From an uncultured Steroidobacter sp. (lineage in GTDB: Bacteria; Pseudomonadota; Gammaproteobacteria; Steroidobacterales; Steroidobacteraceae), in assembly GCA_946478975.1 (NCBI GenBank), contig CAMLEO010000110.1, forward strand, positions 1 through 19,643: a DNA stretch of 19,643 bases, given 5' to 3'. The notes under the pieces were generated by a model that was not told the origin of the DNA, did not search any database, and saw only the letters and a program-made list of their open reading frames with translations. Below, one piece after another: positions 1 to 8,830 of this stretch. Position numbers and translations under genes: made by a program. The number at the start of each line of letters is the position of its first letter. The stretch's first letter is position 1.

Positions 1-2343
1 AGCTACGCCTCTTCGGCGACCATGTATGAAGTGGGCTTCAACCACTTCTGGCGCGCGCCGACCGAGAATCATCCCGGCGACATGGTTTACATCCAGGGCC
101 ACGTTGCGCCCGGTATCTATGCGCGTGCGTACCTCGAAGGCCGGCTGACCGAAGAACATCTGCGGCACTTCCGCCAGGAAGTGGCGAATCCGGAAAAAGG
201 CTTGAGCTCCTATCCGCACCCGTGGCTGATGCCGGACTTCTGGCAGTTCCCGACCGTGTCGATGGGCCTGGGTCCCATGATGGCGATCTACCAGGCGCGC
301 TTTCAGCGTTACCTCGAACATCGCGGCGTGGTGCCGACCACCGATCGCAAGGTGTGGGCGTTCCTCGGCGACGGCGAAATGGACGAGCCCGAGTCGATGG
401 GCGCGATCACCATGCCGGTGCGCGAGAAGCTCGACAACCTGGTGTTCGTCATCAATTGCAATCTGCAGCGCCTCGACGGTCCGGTGCGCGGCAACGGCAA
501 GATCATTCAGGAACTGGAAGCTGCGTTCCTCGGTGCCGGCTGGAACGTCATCAAAGTCATCTGGGGCTCGCGCTGGGATCCGCTGCTGGCGCGAGATACC
601 AAAGGACTGCTCCGTCGCGTGATGGAAGAGTGCGTCGACGGCGAATATCAGAACTTCAAGGCCAAGGGCGGCGCGTACACGCGCGAAAACTTCTTCGGCA
701 AATATCCCGAGCTGAAGGAGATGGTCGCCAACATGTCCGATGACGACATCTGGCGCCTGAACCGCGGCGGTCACGACTTCCAGAAGGTTTACAACGCCTA
801 CAACGCGGCCGTGAATCACAAGGGCGCGCCCACGGTGATTCTGTGCAAGACCGTCAAGGGCTTCCTGATGGGCAAGTGGGGCGAGAGCCAGAACATCACT
901 CACCAGCAGAAGAAGCTCGATGACGAAGCGCTGCGCGAATTCCGCCGCCGCGTGTACATCGATATTCCGGATGAAGCGATTGCGAAGTCGCCGTTCCAGC
1001 GCCTGCCGGAAGATTCGCCGGAAATGAAGTATCTGCACGAGCGTCGCAAGCGCTTGGGCGGCTACCTGCCGCAGCGTCGCGCCAATGCGCCGGCGCTCAC
1101 GATTCCGCCGCTGGAAACATTCGATTCGCTGCTGCAGGCCTCGGGCGAACGTGAGTTCTCCACCACGATGGCATTCGTGCGCATCCTGCAGATGCTGGTG
1201 AAGGACAAGAACATCGGCAAGAACATCGTGCCCATCGTCCCGGACGAAGCGCGCACCTTCGGTATGGAAGGCATGTTCCGCCAGGTCGGCATTTATTCCT
1301 CGGCGGGCCAGCTGTACACGCCGCAGGATGCCGACCAGCTGATGTTCTACAAGGAAGACAGGAAAGGTCAGATCCTCGAAGAAGGCATCAACGAAGGCGG
1401 CGCGCTGGCGTCGTTCATCGCGGCCGGCACGGCTTACGCCAATCACGGCGTGAACATGATCCCGTTCTACATCTATTACTCGATGTTCGGGTTCCAGCGC
1501 GTCGGCGACTTCATCTGGGCGGCCGGCGACAGCCAGGCTCGCGGCTTCCTGGTCGGCGGCACCTCGGGCCGCACCACGCTTGCGGGCGAAGGTTTGCAAC
1601 ATCAGGACGGCCACAGCCACCTGGTGTCGACCACGATTCCGAACTGCGTCGCCTACGATCCGACGTTTGCATACGAGCTCGCCGTGATCATTCAGGACGG
1701 CATGCGCCGCATGTTTGCCGAGCAGGAAGATGTTTTCTATTACCTGTCGGTGATGAACGAAAACTACGATCACCCGGCGATGCCGAAGGGCGCGGAAGCG
1801 GGCATTCTCAAGGGAATGTATCTGCTGCGTGCCGGCGGCAAGGGCAAGGTGCGCGTGAACCTCATGGGTTCGGGCACCATCCTGCGCGAAGTGATCAAAG
1901 CCGCCGAAATTCTGGAGAAGGATTACGGCGTGCCTTCCGACATCTTCAGCGCGACCAGCTTCTCCGAGCTGCGTCGTGAAGCGCTGGACGTGGAACGCAA
2001 GAACATGCTGCATCCCGATCAGGCGCCTGCGGTGCCGTACGTGCGGCAGCTGCTCGGCGATCGCACCGGCCCGTTCATTGCGGCCACGGATAACATGCGC
2101 ATCGTGCCCGATCAGATACGTCAGTGGGTCCCCGGTCGTTACGTCGTGCTCGGCACCGACGGCTTCGGTCGCAGCGACTCGCGCGCACAGCTTCGCAAAC
2201 ATTTCGAAGTGGACGCGCCACACATCGTCGTGGCGTCGCTGCGTTCGCTGGCCGACGAAGGCAAGCTGGACATGGCGACCGTGAAAGCCGCGCTGAAAAA
2301 ATTCAACATCGATCCGGACAAGCCGAATCCGGTGACCCAATAA
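1..2343 (+). CDS. aceE: Pyruvate dehydrogenase E1 component, homodimeric type (5' end outside window)
   Basis: Thiamine-diphosphate enzyme that decarboxylates pyruvate and passes the acetyl group to the lipoyl arms of E2 in the cytoplasmic pyruvate dehydrogenase complex. The frame is open from the first base of the window (S-Y-A-S-S-A-T before the first Met at 22), so that Met is internal. About 780 residues are visible against roughly 887 in E. coli AceE, so a little over 100 N-terminal residues are missing. Visible family hallmarks are the SYPHPWLMPDFWQFPTVSMG stretch, the ThDP/Mg site running from GDGEMDEPES to NCNLQRLDGPV, DEARTFGMEGMFRQ, IPFYIYYSMFGFQRVGD and the C-terminal LGTDGFGRSDSR. 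Stop is TAA at 2341-2343. aceF follows after 19 bp, so this is the first visible gene of the aceE-aceF-lpd operon. Identity is secure from near-collinear family sequence. Confidence 0.97.
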   Translation, partial: SYASSATMYEVGFNHFWRAPTENHPGDMVYIQGHVAPGIYARAYLEGRLTEEHLRHFRQEVANPEKGLSSYPHPWLMPDFWQFPTVSMGLGPMMAIYQARFQRYLEHRGVVPTTDRKVWAFLGDGEMDEPESMGAITMPVREKLDNLVFVINCNLQRLDGPVRGNGKIIQELEAAFLGAGWNVIKVIWGSRWDPLLARDTKGLLRRVMEECVDGEYQNFKAKGGAYTRENFFGKYPELKEMVANMSDDDIWRLNRGGHDFQKVYNAYNAAVNHKGAPTVILCKTVKGFLMGKWGESQNITHQQKKLDDEALREFRRRVYIDIPDEAIAKSPFQRLPEDSPEMKYLHERRKRLGGYLPQRRANAPALTIPPLETFDSLLQASGEREFSTTMAFVRILQMLVKDKNIGKNIVPIVPDEARTFGMEGMFRQVGIYSSAGQLYTPQDADQLMFYKEDRKGQILEEGINEGGALASFIAAGTAYANHGVNMIPFYIYYSMFGFQRVGDFIWAAGDSQARGFLVGGTSGRTTLAGEGLQHQDGHSHLVSTTIPNCVAYDPTFAYELAVIIQDGMRRMFAEQEDVFYYLSVMNENYDHPAMPKGAEAGILKGMYLLRAGGKGKVRVNLMGSGTILREVIKAAEILEKDYGVPSDIFSATSFSELRREALDVERKNMLHPDQAPAVPYVRQLLGDRTGPFIAATDNMRIVPDQIRQWVPGRYVVLGTDGFGRSDSRAQLRKHFEVDAPHIVVASLRSLADEGKLDMATVKAALKKFNIDPDKPNPVTQ

Positions 2344-2362
2344 GAGAGCATGTAAACGCCTC

Positions 2363-4114
2363 ATGCCCACTGATATCACCGTACCCGACCTGGGCGACTT
2401 CAAGGACGTCGAAGTCATCGACGTCCTGGTCAAGCCCGGCGATCAAATCGACGTCGACACGCCGCTGCTCACGTTGGAAACCGAAAAGGCGACCATGGAT
2501 GTGCCTGCGACTGCGGCTGGCACCATCACCTCGCTCGCTTTGAAGAAAGGCGACCGTGTTTCCAAAGGCAGTGTGATCGGTCAGATCGAAGCCAAAGGCG
2601 GCGCGAAAGCCCCGCCCGCCACCGCGGGTTCAACTGAGATGGCGTCCGCGCCATCGAAGCTCGAACAGCCGAAAGGCGCGAAGGCAACCGGCACCGCCGA
2701 AGAGCCTGTGTCGACGCCTTCGCTGAGCCTCGATCAGTCGCAGAAGAATGCCGGCGCGGCGAAGTCTGCGCCTGCGAGCGCCGGCGGCGGCGGCTCGCGC
2801 GACCTGACGGTTCCCGACATCGGCGACTTCAAAGATGTCGAAGTGATCGACGTGCTGGTGAAAGCGGGCGATCGCATCGACGTCGACACGCCGCTGCTCA
2901 CGCTCGAAACCGAGAAGGCAACGATGGATGTTCCATCGACCGCTGCCGGTGTTCTGAAAACGATTGCATTGAAAAAGGGCGATCGCGTTTCCAAGGGCAG
3001 TTTGATCGGTCAGATCGAAGCTGCGGGTGGTGCGCCGGCTCCTGCGCCTGCCGCTGCTCCGAAAGCGGCACCTGCGCCAGCTGCACGTGCTGAAGCTCCT
3101 GCACCGAAACCGGCTGCACCGGCTCCGCAAGCTGCGCCTGCTCCCGCTGCGTCGAAAGCGCCGGCAGGATTGGCGCCGATCGACGAAGCTGGTTTTGCTC
3201 GTGCTTACGCGAGCCCCTCGGTGCGCAAGTTCGCTCGCGAACTCGGCGCTGATCTGGGCAAGATCAAAGGCACCGGCGCAAAAGGTCGCATCACCCCGGA
3301 CGACGTCAAGAGCTTCGTCAAACAAGCGCTGTCCGCGCCGGCTGCGGCCGCGAGTGCGGGTGGCGGCGTTGGCCTGCCGAAGATTCCCGAAGTCGATTTC
3401 TCCAAGTTCGGCGAGATCGAGCTCAAGCCGCTCAGCCGCATCCAGAAGATTTCCGGCCCGCGCCTGCAGGCCAGCTGGCTCAACATTCCGCACGTCTGGC
3501 AGATGGACGAAGCGGACATCACCGATCTGGAAGAGTCGCGCAAGAAGTTGAAGGGCGAAGCCGAGAAGGCGGGCGTCAAGCTCACGCCGCTCGCGTTCGT
3601 GCTGCGCGCGTGCGTGAAGGCGCTGAAGGAATTCCCGAACGTCAACAGCTCGCTCGAACCGTCGGGCCAGAACCTGGTCCTGAAAAAATACATTCATCTC
3701 GGCTTCGCGGCCGACACGCCGAACGGCCTGGTCGTTCCAGTGATCCGCGACGCTGATAAGAAAGATGTGTACGAGATCGCCAAGGATCTCGCTGTGCTGT
3801 CCGAGAAGGCCCGCGCCGGCAAACTGTCCGCGGCTGAAATGCAGGGCGCGACATTTACAGTGTCGAGCCTCGGTGGCATTGGCGGCGTCGGCTTCACACC
3901 GATCATCAACGCGCCGGAAGTTGCGATTCTGGGTGTGGCCAAGTCGAGCATGAAACCCGTCTACAAAGACGGTCAGTTCGTGCCGCGCCTGATGCTGCCT
4001 TTCACGCTCGCCTACGATCATCGCGTGATCGACGGTGCCGCGGGCGTTCGCTTCACCACCTTCCTTGCCGAGAAGCTCGCCGACGCGCGAGGCCTGCTCG
4101 AGGCTGTTCCGTGA
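2363..4114 (+). CDS. aceF: Dihydrolipoamide acetyltransferase, E2 of pyruvate dehydrogenase, two lipoyl domains
   Basis: Core of the pyruvate dehydrogenase complex; moves the acetyl group from lipoyl-lysine to CoA. The 583 residues contain lipoyl domain 1 (about 3-76, lipoyl Lys42 in ETEKATMDV), an Ala/Pro/Lys linker, lipoyl domain 2 (about 147-220, Lys185), a second Ala/Pro linker, the peripheral subunit-binding domain (about 282-320, SPSVRKFARELG) and the catalytic domain (about 350-583) with the DHRVIDG motif giving His553 and Asp557. Two lipoyl domains is fewer than the three of E. coli AceF and suits a partner E3 that carries its own. I see no strong ribosome-binding site just before ATG 2363; the purine run GAGAG at 2344-2348 is too far upstream. 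The last codon overlaps the lpd start by 4 bp (GTGA), indicating translational coupling. Confidence 0.97.
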   Translation: MPTDITVPDLGDFKDVEVIDVLVKPGDQIDVDTPLLTLETEKATMDVPATAAGTITSLALKKGDRVSKGSVIGQIEAKGGAKAPPATAGSTEMASAPSKLEQPKGAKATGTAEEPVSTPSLSLDQSQKNAGAAKSAPASAGGGGSRDLTVPDIGDFKDVEVIDVLVKAGDRIDVDTPLLTLETEKATMDVPSTAAGVLKTIALKKGDRVSKGSLIGQIEAAGGAPAPAPAAAPKAAPAPAARAEAPAPKPAAPAPQAAPAPAASKAPAGLAPIDEAGFARAYASPSVRKFARELGADLGKIKGTGAKGRITPDDVKSFVKQALSAPAAAASAGGGVGLPKIPEVDFSKFGEIELKPLSRIQKISGPRLQASWLNIPHVWQMDEADITDLEESRKKLKGEAEKAGVKLTPLAFVLRACVKALKEFPNVNSSLEPSGQNLVLKKYIHLGFAADTPNGLVVPVIRDADKKDVYEIAKDLAVLSEKARAGKLSAAEMQGATFTVSSLGGIGGVGFTPIINAPEVAILGVAKSSMKPVYKDGQFVPRLMLPFTLAYDHRVIDGAAGVRFTTFLAEKLADARGLLEAVP

Positions 4115-5910
4115 CCAAAGTTATCGTGCCCGATATCGGTGACTTCAAAGACGTTGAAGTCATCGATGTGCTCGTGAAGCCCGGCGATGCGATCGAGCTG
4201 GAAACGCCGCTGCTCACATTGGAAACCGAGAAGGCGACGATGGATGTGCCGTCCTCGGCGGCCGGTGTCGTGAAGTCGGTCGCGGTGAAGAAAGGCGATC
4301 GCGTTTCCAAAGGCAGCGTCGTGCTGGAAGTCGAAGCGAGCGGTGCCGCTGCGTCGGCTCCTGCTCCTGCGGCCGCGCCGGCTGTGAAGAGCGCGCCCGC
4401 CAAATCCGCGAGCAAACCTTCCGACGACGTTGCGTTCGCCGAGACTCTCGTGCGAGACAAAGCGTCCGTGGACGCCGCCTTGAAGGCAGAAAGCGGCAAC
4501 TACGATTTCGATATGGTCGTGCTTGGCGCGGGCCCTGGTGGCTACACCGCCGCGTTCCGTGCTGCCGACCTGGGCATGAAAGTGGCGCTCATCGAACGCT
4601 GGCCGCAGCTCGGCGGCGTTTGTTTGAACGTCGGGTGCATTCCCTCCAAGGCGTTACTGCACGCTGCGAAGGTGATCGAAGAAGCGCACGAGATGGGTGA
4701 GATTGCCGGCGTGAAGTTCGGCAAGCCCGAGATCGACGTTGCCAAGCTGCGCGGCTGGAAAGAAAAAGTGGTCGGTAAGCTCACCGGCGGCTTGGGCGTG
4801 CTGGCGAAACAACGCAAGGTCGAAGTGATTCGTGGCACCGGCAAGTTTGTTTCTTCGCACGAGATCGAAGTCGCGGGCGAGAGCACGCGCCGGGTTTCGT
4901 TCAAGAACTGCATCATCGCCGCGGGTTCCGAGTCGGTGCGCCTGCCGGGCTTGCCCGACGATCCGCGCATCATCGATTCCACCGGCGCGCTGGAGATCGA
5001 TCTGCCGAAACGCATGCTGGTCGTCGGCGGCGGCATCATCGGTTTGGAAATGGCCTGCGTCTATGACGCGCTGGGCACGAAGGTCAGCGTCGTCGAGCTC
5101 ACCGACGGCCTGATCCCGGGTTGCGACCGCGACCTGGTGCGGCCGCTGGAAAAGCGCATCGCCAAGCGCTACGAAAAGATCATGGTGAAGACCAAGGTCA
5201 CCAAGGTCGAAGCGCTGAAGGAAGGCATCCGCGTGACGTTCGAGGGCGAACAGACTATCGAACCGCATGTGTACGACAAGGTGCTGGTTGCCGTCGGCCG
5301 CAGCCCGAACGGCAAGAAGATCGGCGCCGAAGCGGCCGGCGTTCAGGTGAACGAGCGCGGCTTCATTCCGACCGACCGCCAGATGCGCACCAATGTTTCA
5401 CATATCTTTGCGATCGGCGACATCGTCGGTCAGCCGATGCTTGCGCACAAGGCATCGTATGAAGGCAAGCTCGCCGCCGAAGTCGCACACGGCGAAAAAC
5501 GTGCGTTCGACGCGCGTGTGATTCCGTCGGTTGCATACACCGATCCCGAAATCGCCTGGGTCGGCGTGACCGAAACCGAAGCGAAGGCCAAGGGCATCGT
5601 GTTCGAAAAGGGCAGTTTTCCCTGGTCCGCGAACGCGCGCTCGCTCACGCTGGGACGTGACGACGGCATGACCAAGCTGCTGTTCGATCCGACCACGCAG
5701 CGGGTCATCGGCGGCGGCATCGTCGGCCCGAATGCCGGCGATCTGATTGCTGAAATTGCGCTGGCCATCGAGATGAATACGGATGCGGCCGACCTGGGGC
5801 TGACGATTCATCCGCATCCCACGCTGTCGGAGACGGTGATGTTCTCTGCCGAAGCGTTCGAGGGGACGTTGACGGATTTGTACGTGCCGAAAAAGAAATC
5901 GGCCCATTGA
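4111..5910 (+). CDS. lpd: Dihydrolipoamide dehydrogenase (E3) with N-terminal lipoyl domain
   Basis: FAD-dependent enzyme that reoxidises dihydrolipoamide using NAD+. Start is GTG at 4111, overlapping the aceF stop (GTGA). The 599 residues comprise a lipoyl domain (about 2-78, lipoyl Lys41), an Ala/Pro linker (about 79-105) and a full E3 module. In that module are the FAD-binding GAGPGGYTAAFRAADLG (139 onward), the redox disulfide Cys171/Cys176 in GGVCLNVGCIPSK, the NAD-binding VVGGGIIGLEMA, the second FAD motif FAIGDIVGQPMLAHKA and the C-terminal HPHPTLSE supplying the His569/Glu574 base pair. Fusion of a lipoyl domain to E3 is known in several proteobacteria (Neisseria, Xanthomonas type) and is not an assembly artefact. 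It is the last gene of the operon; a stem-loop follows directly. Confidence 0.97.
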   Translation: MTKVIVPDIGDFKDVEVIDVLVKPGDAIELETPLLTLETEKATMDVPSSAAGVVKSVAVKKGDRVSKGSVVLEVEASGAAASAPAPAAAPAVKSAPAKSASKPSDDVAFAETLVRDKASVDAALKAESGNYDFDMVVLGAGPGGYTAAFRAADLGMKVALIERWPQLGGVCLNVGCIPSKALLHAAKVIEEAHEMGEIAGVKFGKPEIDVAKLRGWKEKVVGKLTGGLGVLAKQRKVEVIRGTGKFVSSHEIEVAGESTRRVSFKNCIIAAGSESVRLPGLPDDPRIIDSTGALEIDLPKRMLVVGGGIIGLEMACVYDALGTKVSVVELTDGLIPGCDRDLVRPLEKRIAKRYEKIMVKTKVTKVEALKEGIRVTFEGEQTIEPHVYDKVLVAVGRSPNGKKIGAEAAGVQVNERGFIPTDRQMRTNVSHIFAIGDIVGQPMLAHKASYEGKLAAEVAHGEKRAFDARVIPSVAYTDPEIAWVGVTETEAKAKGIVFEKGSFPWSANARSLTLGRDDGMTKLLFDPTTQRVIGGGIVGPNAGDLIAEIALAIEMNTDAADLGLTIHPHPTLSETVMFSAEAFEGTLTDLYVPKKKSAH

Positions 5911-5917
5911 TTGCACG

Positions 5918-5946
5918 CACGCAGCCGTGCGATGCGCGGCTGCGTG
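5918..5946 (+). terminator. Strong stem-loop 3' of the pyruvate dehydrogenase operon
   Basis: A perfect 10-bp inverted repeat (arms CACGCAGCCG at 5918-5927 and CGGCTGCGTG at 5937-5946) starts 8 bp after the lpd stop. Inner bases 5928-5930 and 5934-5936 can add three more pairs around a GAT loop. There is no T-tract afterwards (the next bases are GCGGACAGGG), so it is not a classic intrinsic terminator. It could be a U-less terminator, a Rho-associated 3' end or an mRNA-stabilising hairpin. It marks the edge of the housekeeping operon. Confidence 0.6.
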
Positions 5947-6045
5947 GCGGACAGGGTAATTCCTGCCGCAACTGCCGGTCATGCTCTACAACAGCCATGT
6001 GCGTTCGCGCAGGTCGCGCACGCAATCCGGTCGAGGGTCGTTGTT

Positions 6046-8802
6046 ATGGGCAGGGAGAGGGGCTCGGTCGTCCAGGCCACCTTGATGGGGATTTTCATCG
6101 GGGTCTGCGCGGTATCGGTCGCCCCTTCGATGGCTCAGGGCCGCGAAGCCACCAGCATCAAGTTTTATATCGAAGAGCAGCCGCTCACCGCGGCCTTGAA
6201 CGACTGGTCGAAGCAGTCCGGCCTGCAGGTCGTCTGGCCCTCCCGCAACCACGCTCAATACGGCAAGACCCTGCTGCTGCAGGGAACGTTCGGGCCGATG
6301 GAAGCGCTGGAGTTGTTGTTACGAAACTCCGGCCTGACGTACTCCCTGATCAACGAGCGTACGGTCGTGATCAAAGAGCCGCCGCCGCAGGCGTCGTCGG
6401 TTCCAACACAGAAATTCTGGCTGGCGGCGGATACACGACGAGGCTCGGCAGCACGATCCGGGTCCGGTTCCTTCATGCACTCGCCGGTGGCCGGGGCGTT
6501 CGAAGAACCGATCGCGGAAGTCATCGTCACCGGAACTCACATTCGGGGCGCCGCGCCGGCCGGCGCTGCTGTGACCACCTATCAGCGCGAGCAGTTCTAT
6601 CGTTCCGGCGCTGGCACCGTCGAGCAGTTTGCGCGGCAGATGCCCGGCAACTTTGCGAACGTCGATCCAATTGCGGGCGCCGGCTCGAACGCTGCGTTTG
6701 CGACCACGGGCGGTGGAACTAACAGCTTCAACAATTCGGCATTCAATCTCGGCGGTCTGGGGCCGGCTGCCACGCTGACGCTGCTCAATGGTCATCGCAT
6801 CGCGCCGGCTGGCAACGATGGCGCGTTCGTTGACATCTCCATGATCCCGCTGACCGCGGTCGATCACATCGATGTTTTGAATGACGGCGCCTCTGCCATC
6901 TATGGCGCGGATGCTGTCGCCGGCGTGGTCAACATCTTCACGCGCAAAGATTTCGATGGTGCCGAAAGTCAGGTGAGATACGGTGGCGCCACCGACGGCG
7001 GTGCCGAGTCGCTGCGCGCTTCGCAATTGCTGGGCACGAGTTGGGGCAGCGGCAACGTGCTGCTCAATTACGAATACAACCGCAAGGACCGCCTGGACGC
7101 CTCCCAGCGCGACTACATCGGCGATCAGGGCGGGCCGTATTCGCTGATGGCCGGCGACCGCCAGCACGCCGTGTTCGTCTCCGGACGACAGGACCTCGAT
7201 GCGGCGTCGACCGTCACCGTCGATGCGCTCTTCAGCAAACGGAATACTTCGGCGCCTTATTCCATTGCGAGCTCGTTCGTCACGCAGCAGAACGTCACCG
7301 ATACGCAGTCGAAACAATATGGCGCCGCTGTGTCCGTCGATCGTTCTTTCGCCGGCGGCTGGCGAGCCGCGTTCACCGGCAATTACTCGTTTCTCGAACA
7401 GCACAATTTCACCCGGCTCAGCGTCGACTTCGGCAGCTTTGCCTACGATCAGGTCGGCTCGATGGCGGTCGAGTCCAAAGAGCGCTCGCTGGATTTCATC
7501 GTCGACGGCACGGTGTTCTCCTGGAACTCGGGCCCGGTGAAGCTCGCGGCCGGCGCAAGCTACCGCAACGAGGACTTCGGCCAGGCGTCCGAGCTGTTGG
7601 AATCGACGGGGTTCGAGATCAACACGCCGATGCAGACGCTGGACCGGCACGCACGCAGCGTGTTCGCCGAGTTGTCCATTCCTATAATCGGCGCTCACAA
7701 CGGCGTGCCGCTGGCGCGCCTGGTCGAGCTTTCGGCTGCGGTTCGACATGACGATTACAGCGACTTCGGCGGCACCACCAATCCCAAGCTCGGTTTGAAA
7801 TGGGCGCTGTCCTCGGCACTGGACGTGCGCGGCACGTATGGGGAATCGTTTCGAACGCCGCTGCTGGCACAGATCGGCGCGCCGGAGAATTATCAAACCT
7901 ATCTCATCGCCAACCCGAACTCGCCGGATGGCGTCACCAACACTTTGTTCATCGGTGGCGGCAATCCGGACCTGGATCCCGAAACCGCGGAGACCTTCAC
8001 GGTCGGCTTGGACTTTCATCCCGATGCGCTGCCGGCGTTGAAAATGTCCGCGACGTACTTCGACATTCGCTTTCACGATCGCGTGGCTCTGCCGCCGGTC
8101 ACGTTCGATGCGCAGATCTTCACCAGCCCGCTGGCGGCCCCGTTCCTGAACCTGTCGCCGTCGGCGGCGGAGATCCAGGCCGCATTCGCCAGCCCCAACT
8201 TTCTCGGCGACAACGCGGGCATGGGGCCGTCCGGGGTGACTGCGATTTTCGATCAGCGCGTCGCCAACCTTTCGACCGTCAAGCAGTCTGGCGTGCAGTT
8301 GCAAGCGACGTACGAGCTCGCGACGAACGTCGGACAGTTCGCCTTCGGCACTCACATCGAGCGCCTGCTCAACTATGACCTGCAGATCGCGCCAGGCACC
8401 GCTTTTATTCCGCTGTTGAACACGTTCGCCGAGCCGACCAAGTGGCATGGGCAGGCGCAGTTCTCGTGGACGCGTGCGGCATTCACGACGGCATTGGCAC
8501 TCAATCACGTGAGCGCCTACGAAAATTCGCTCGCGACGCCTCGTCAATCCATCGACGCATGGACCACGGGCGATCTGTACTTCAGCTACGACGCGGGCGA
8601 GGCATCGAACAACGCGTGGCTGCGCGGCCTGCGAGTTTCCCTGAGCGTTCAGAACGTCACCAACGAGAAGCCGCCGTATGTGCGAATCCCGCCGGAGTTC
8701 CTGTTCCCCGACATGAACCCGCTGCCGTTCGATCCCACCAACGCGTCGCCGCTCGGCCGTTTCATCGCGTTACAAGTCACCAAACATTGGGGCTCGTTCT
8801 AA
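6046..8802 (+). CDS. TonB-dependent outer-membrane receptor with STN signalling domain (TBDR 1, putative lasso peptide receptor)
   Basis: Outer-membrane gated channel of the FecA-like class. I chose ATG 6046 because GAGGG lies 8 bp upstream and it begins a good signal peptide (hydrophobic core about 12-28, likely cut after PSMA, residue 30). An open frame from TTG 5911 would run through the lpd stem-loop. The 918 residues hold a Secretin/TonB N-terminal domain (about 38-110), a spacer with a TonB-box/plug entry (EVIVTGTHIRG, about 158-168), the plug (about 168-300: LLNGHRIAP, DGASAIYGADAVAGVVNI) and a long beta-barrel ending in ITKHWGSF-like VTKHWGSF, with the terminal Phe expected for BAM insertion. 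It lies 28 bp before the isopeptidase gene and is probably cotranscribed with it. In known lasso loci such receptors are proposed to take up the lasso peptide; the substrate here is inferred from context only. Confidence 0.93.
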   Translation: MGRERGSVVQATLMGIFIGVCAVSVAPSMAQGREATSIKFYIEEQPLTAALNDWSKQSGLQVVWPSRNHAQYGKTLLLQGTFGPMEALELLLRNSGLTYSLINERTVVIKEPPPQASSVPTQKFWLAADTRRGSAARSGSGSFMHSPVAGAFEEPIAEVIVTGTHIRGAAPAGAAVTTYQREQFYRSGAGTVEQFARQMPGNFANVDPIAGAGSNAAFATTGGGTNSFNNSAFNLGGLGPAATLTLLNGHRIAPAGNDGAFVDISMIPLTAVDHIDVLNDGASAIYGADAVAGVVNIFTRKDFDGAESQVRYGGATDGGAESLRASQLLGTSWGSGNVLLNYEYNRKDRLDASQRDYIGDQGGPYSLMAGDRQHAVFVSGRQDLDAASTVTVDALFSKRNTSAPYSIASSFVTQQNVTDTQSKQYGAAVSVDRSFAGGWRAAFTGNYSFLEQHNFTRLSVDFGSFAYDQVGSMAVESKERSLDFIVDGTVFSWNSGPVKLAAGASYRNEDFGQASELLESTGFEINTPMQTLDRHARSVFAELSIPIIGAHNGVPLARLVELSAAVRHDDYSDFGGTTNPKLGLKWALSSALDVRGTYGESFRTPLLAQIGAPENYQTYLIANPNSPDGVTNTLFIGGGNPDLDPETAETFTVGLDFHPDALPALKMSATYFDIRFHDRVALPPVTFDAQIFTSPLAAPFLNLSPSAAEIQAAFASPNFLGDNAGMGPSGVTAIFDQRVANLSTVKQSGVQLQATYELATNVGQFAFGTHIERLLNYDLQIAPGTAFIPLLNTFAEPTKWHGQAQFSWTRAAFTTALALNHVSAYENSLATPRQSIDAWTTGDLYFSYDAGEASNNAWLRGLRVSLSVQNVTNEKPPYVRIPPEFLFPDMNPLPFDPTNASPLGRFIALQVTKHWGSF

Positions 8803-8830
8803 AGCTCAGCCGCCGCGTGAGTTGAAACTC

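Noticed and set aside
2630..4021. 463-codon open frame on the reverse strand over aceF
   Set aside because: Lies opposite the lipoyl, binding and catalytic domains of AceF; no motifs, Arg-rich translation.
5911..6045. N-terminal extension of TBDR 1 from TTG 5911
   Set aside because: It would translate through the perfect stem-loop after lpd and put 45 non-signal residues before a clear signal peptide; ATG 6046 has its own GAGGG site.
6319..8547. 742-codon open frame on the reverse strand
   Set aside because: Antisense to a complete TonB-dependent receptor with recognisable domains; the frame is a by-product of high-GC codon use, and its translation is Arg-rich with no family-like motifs.
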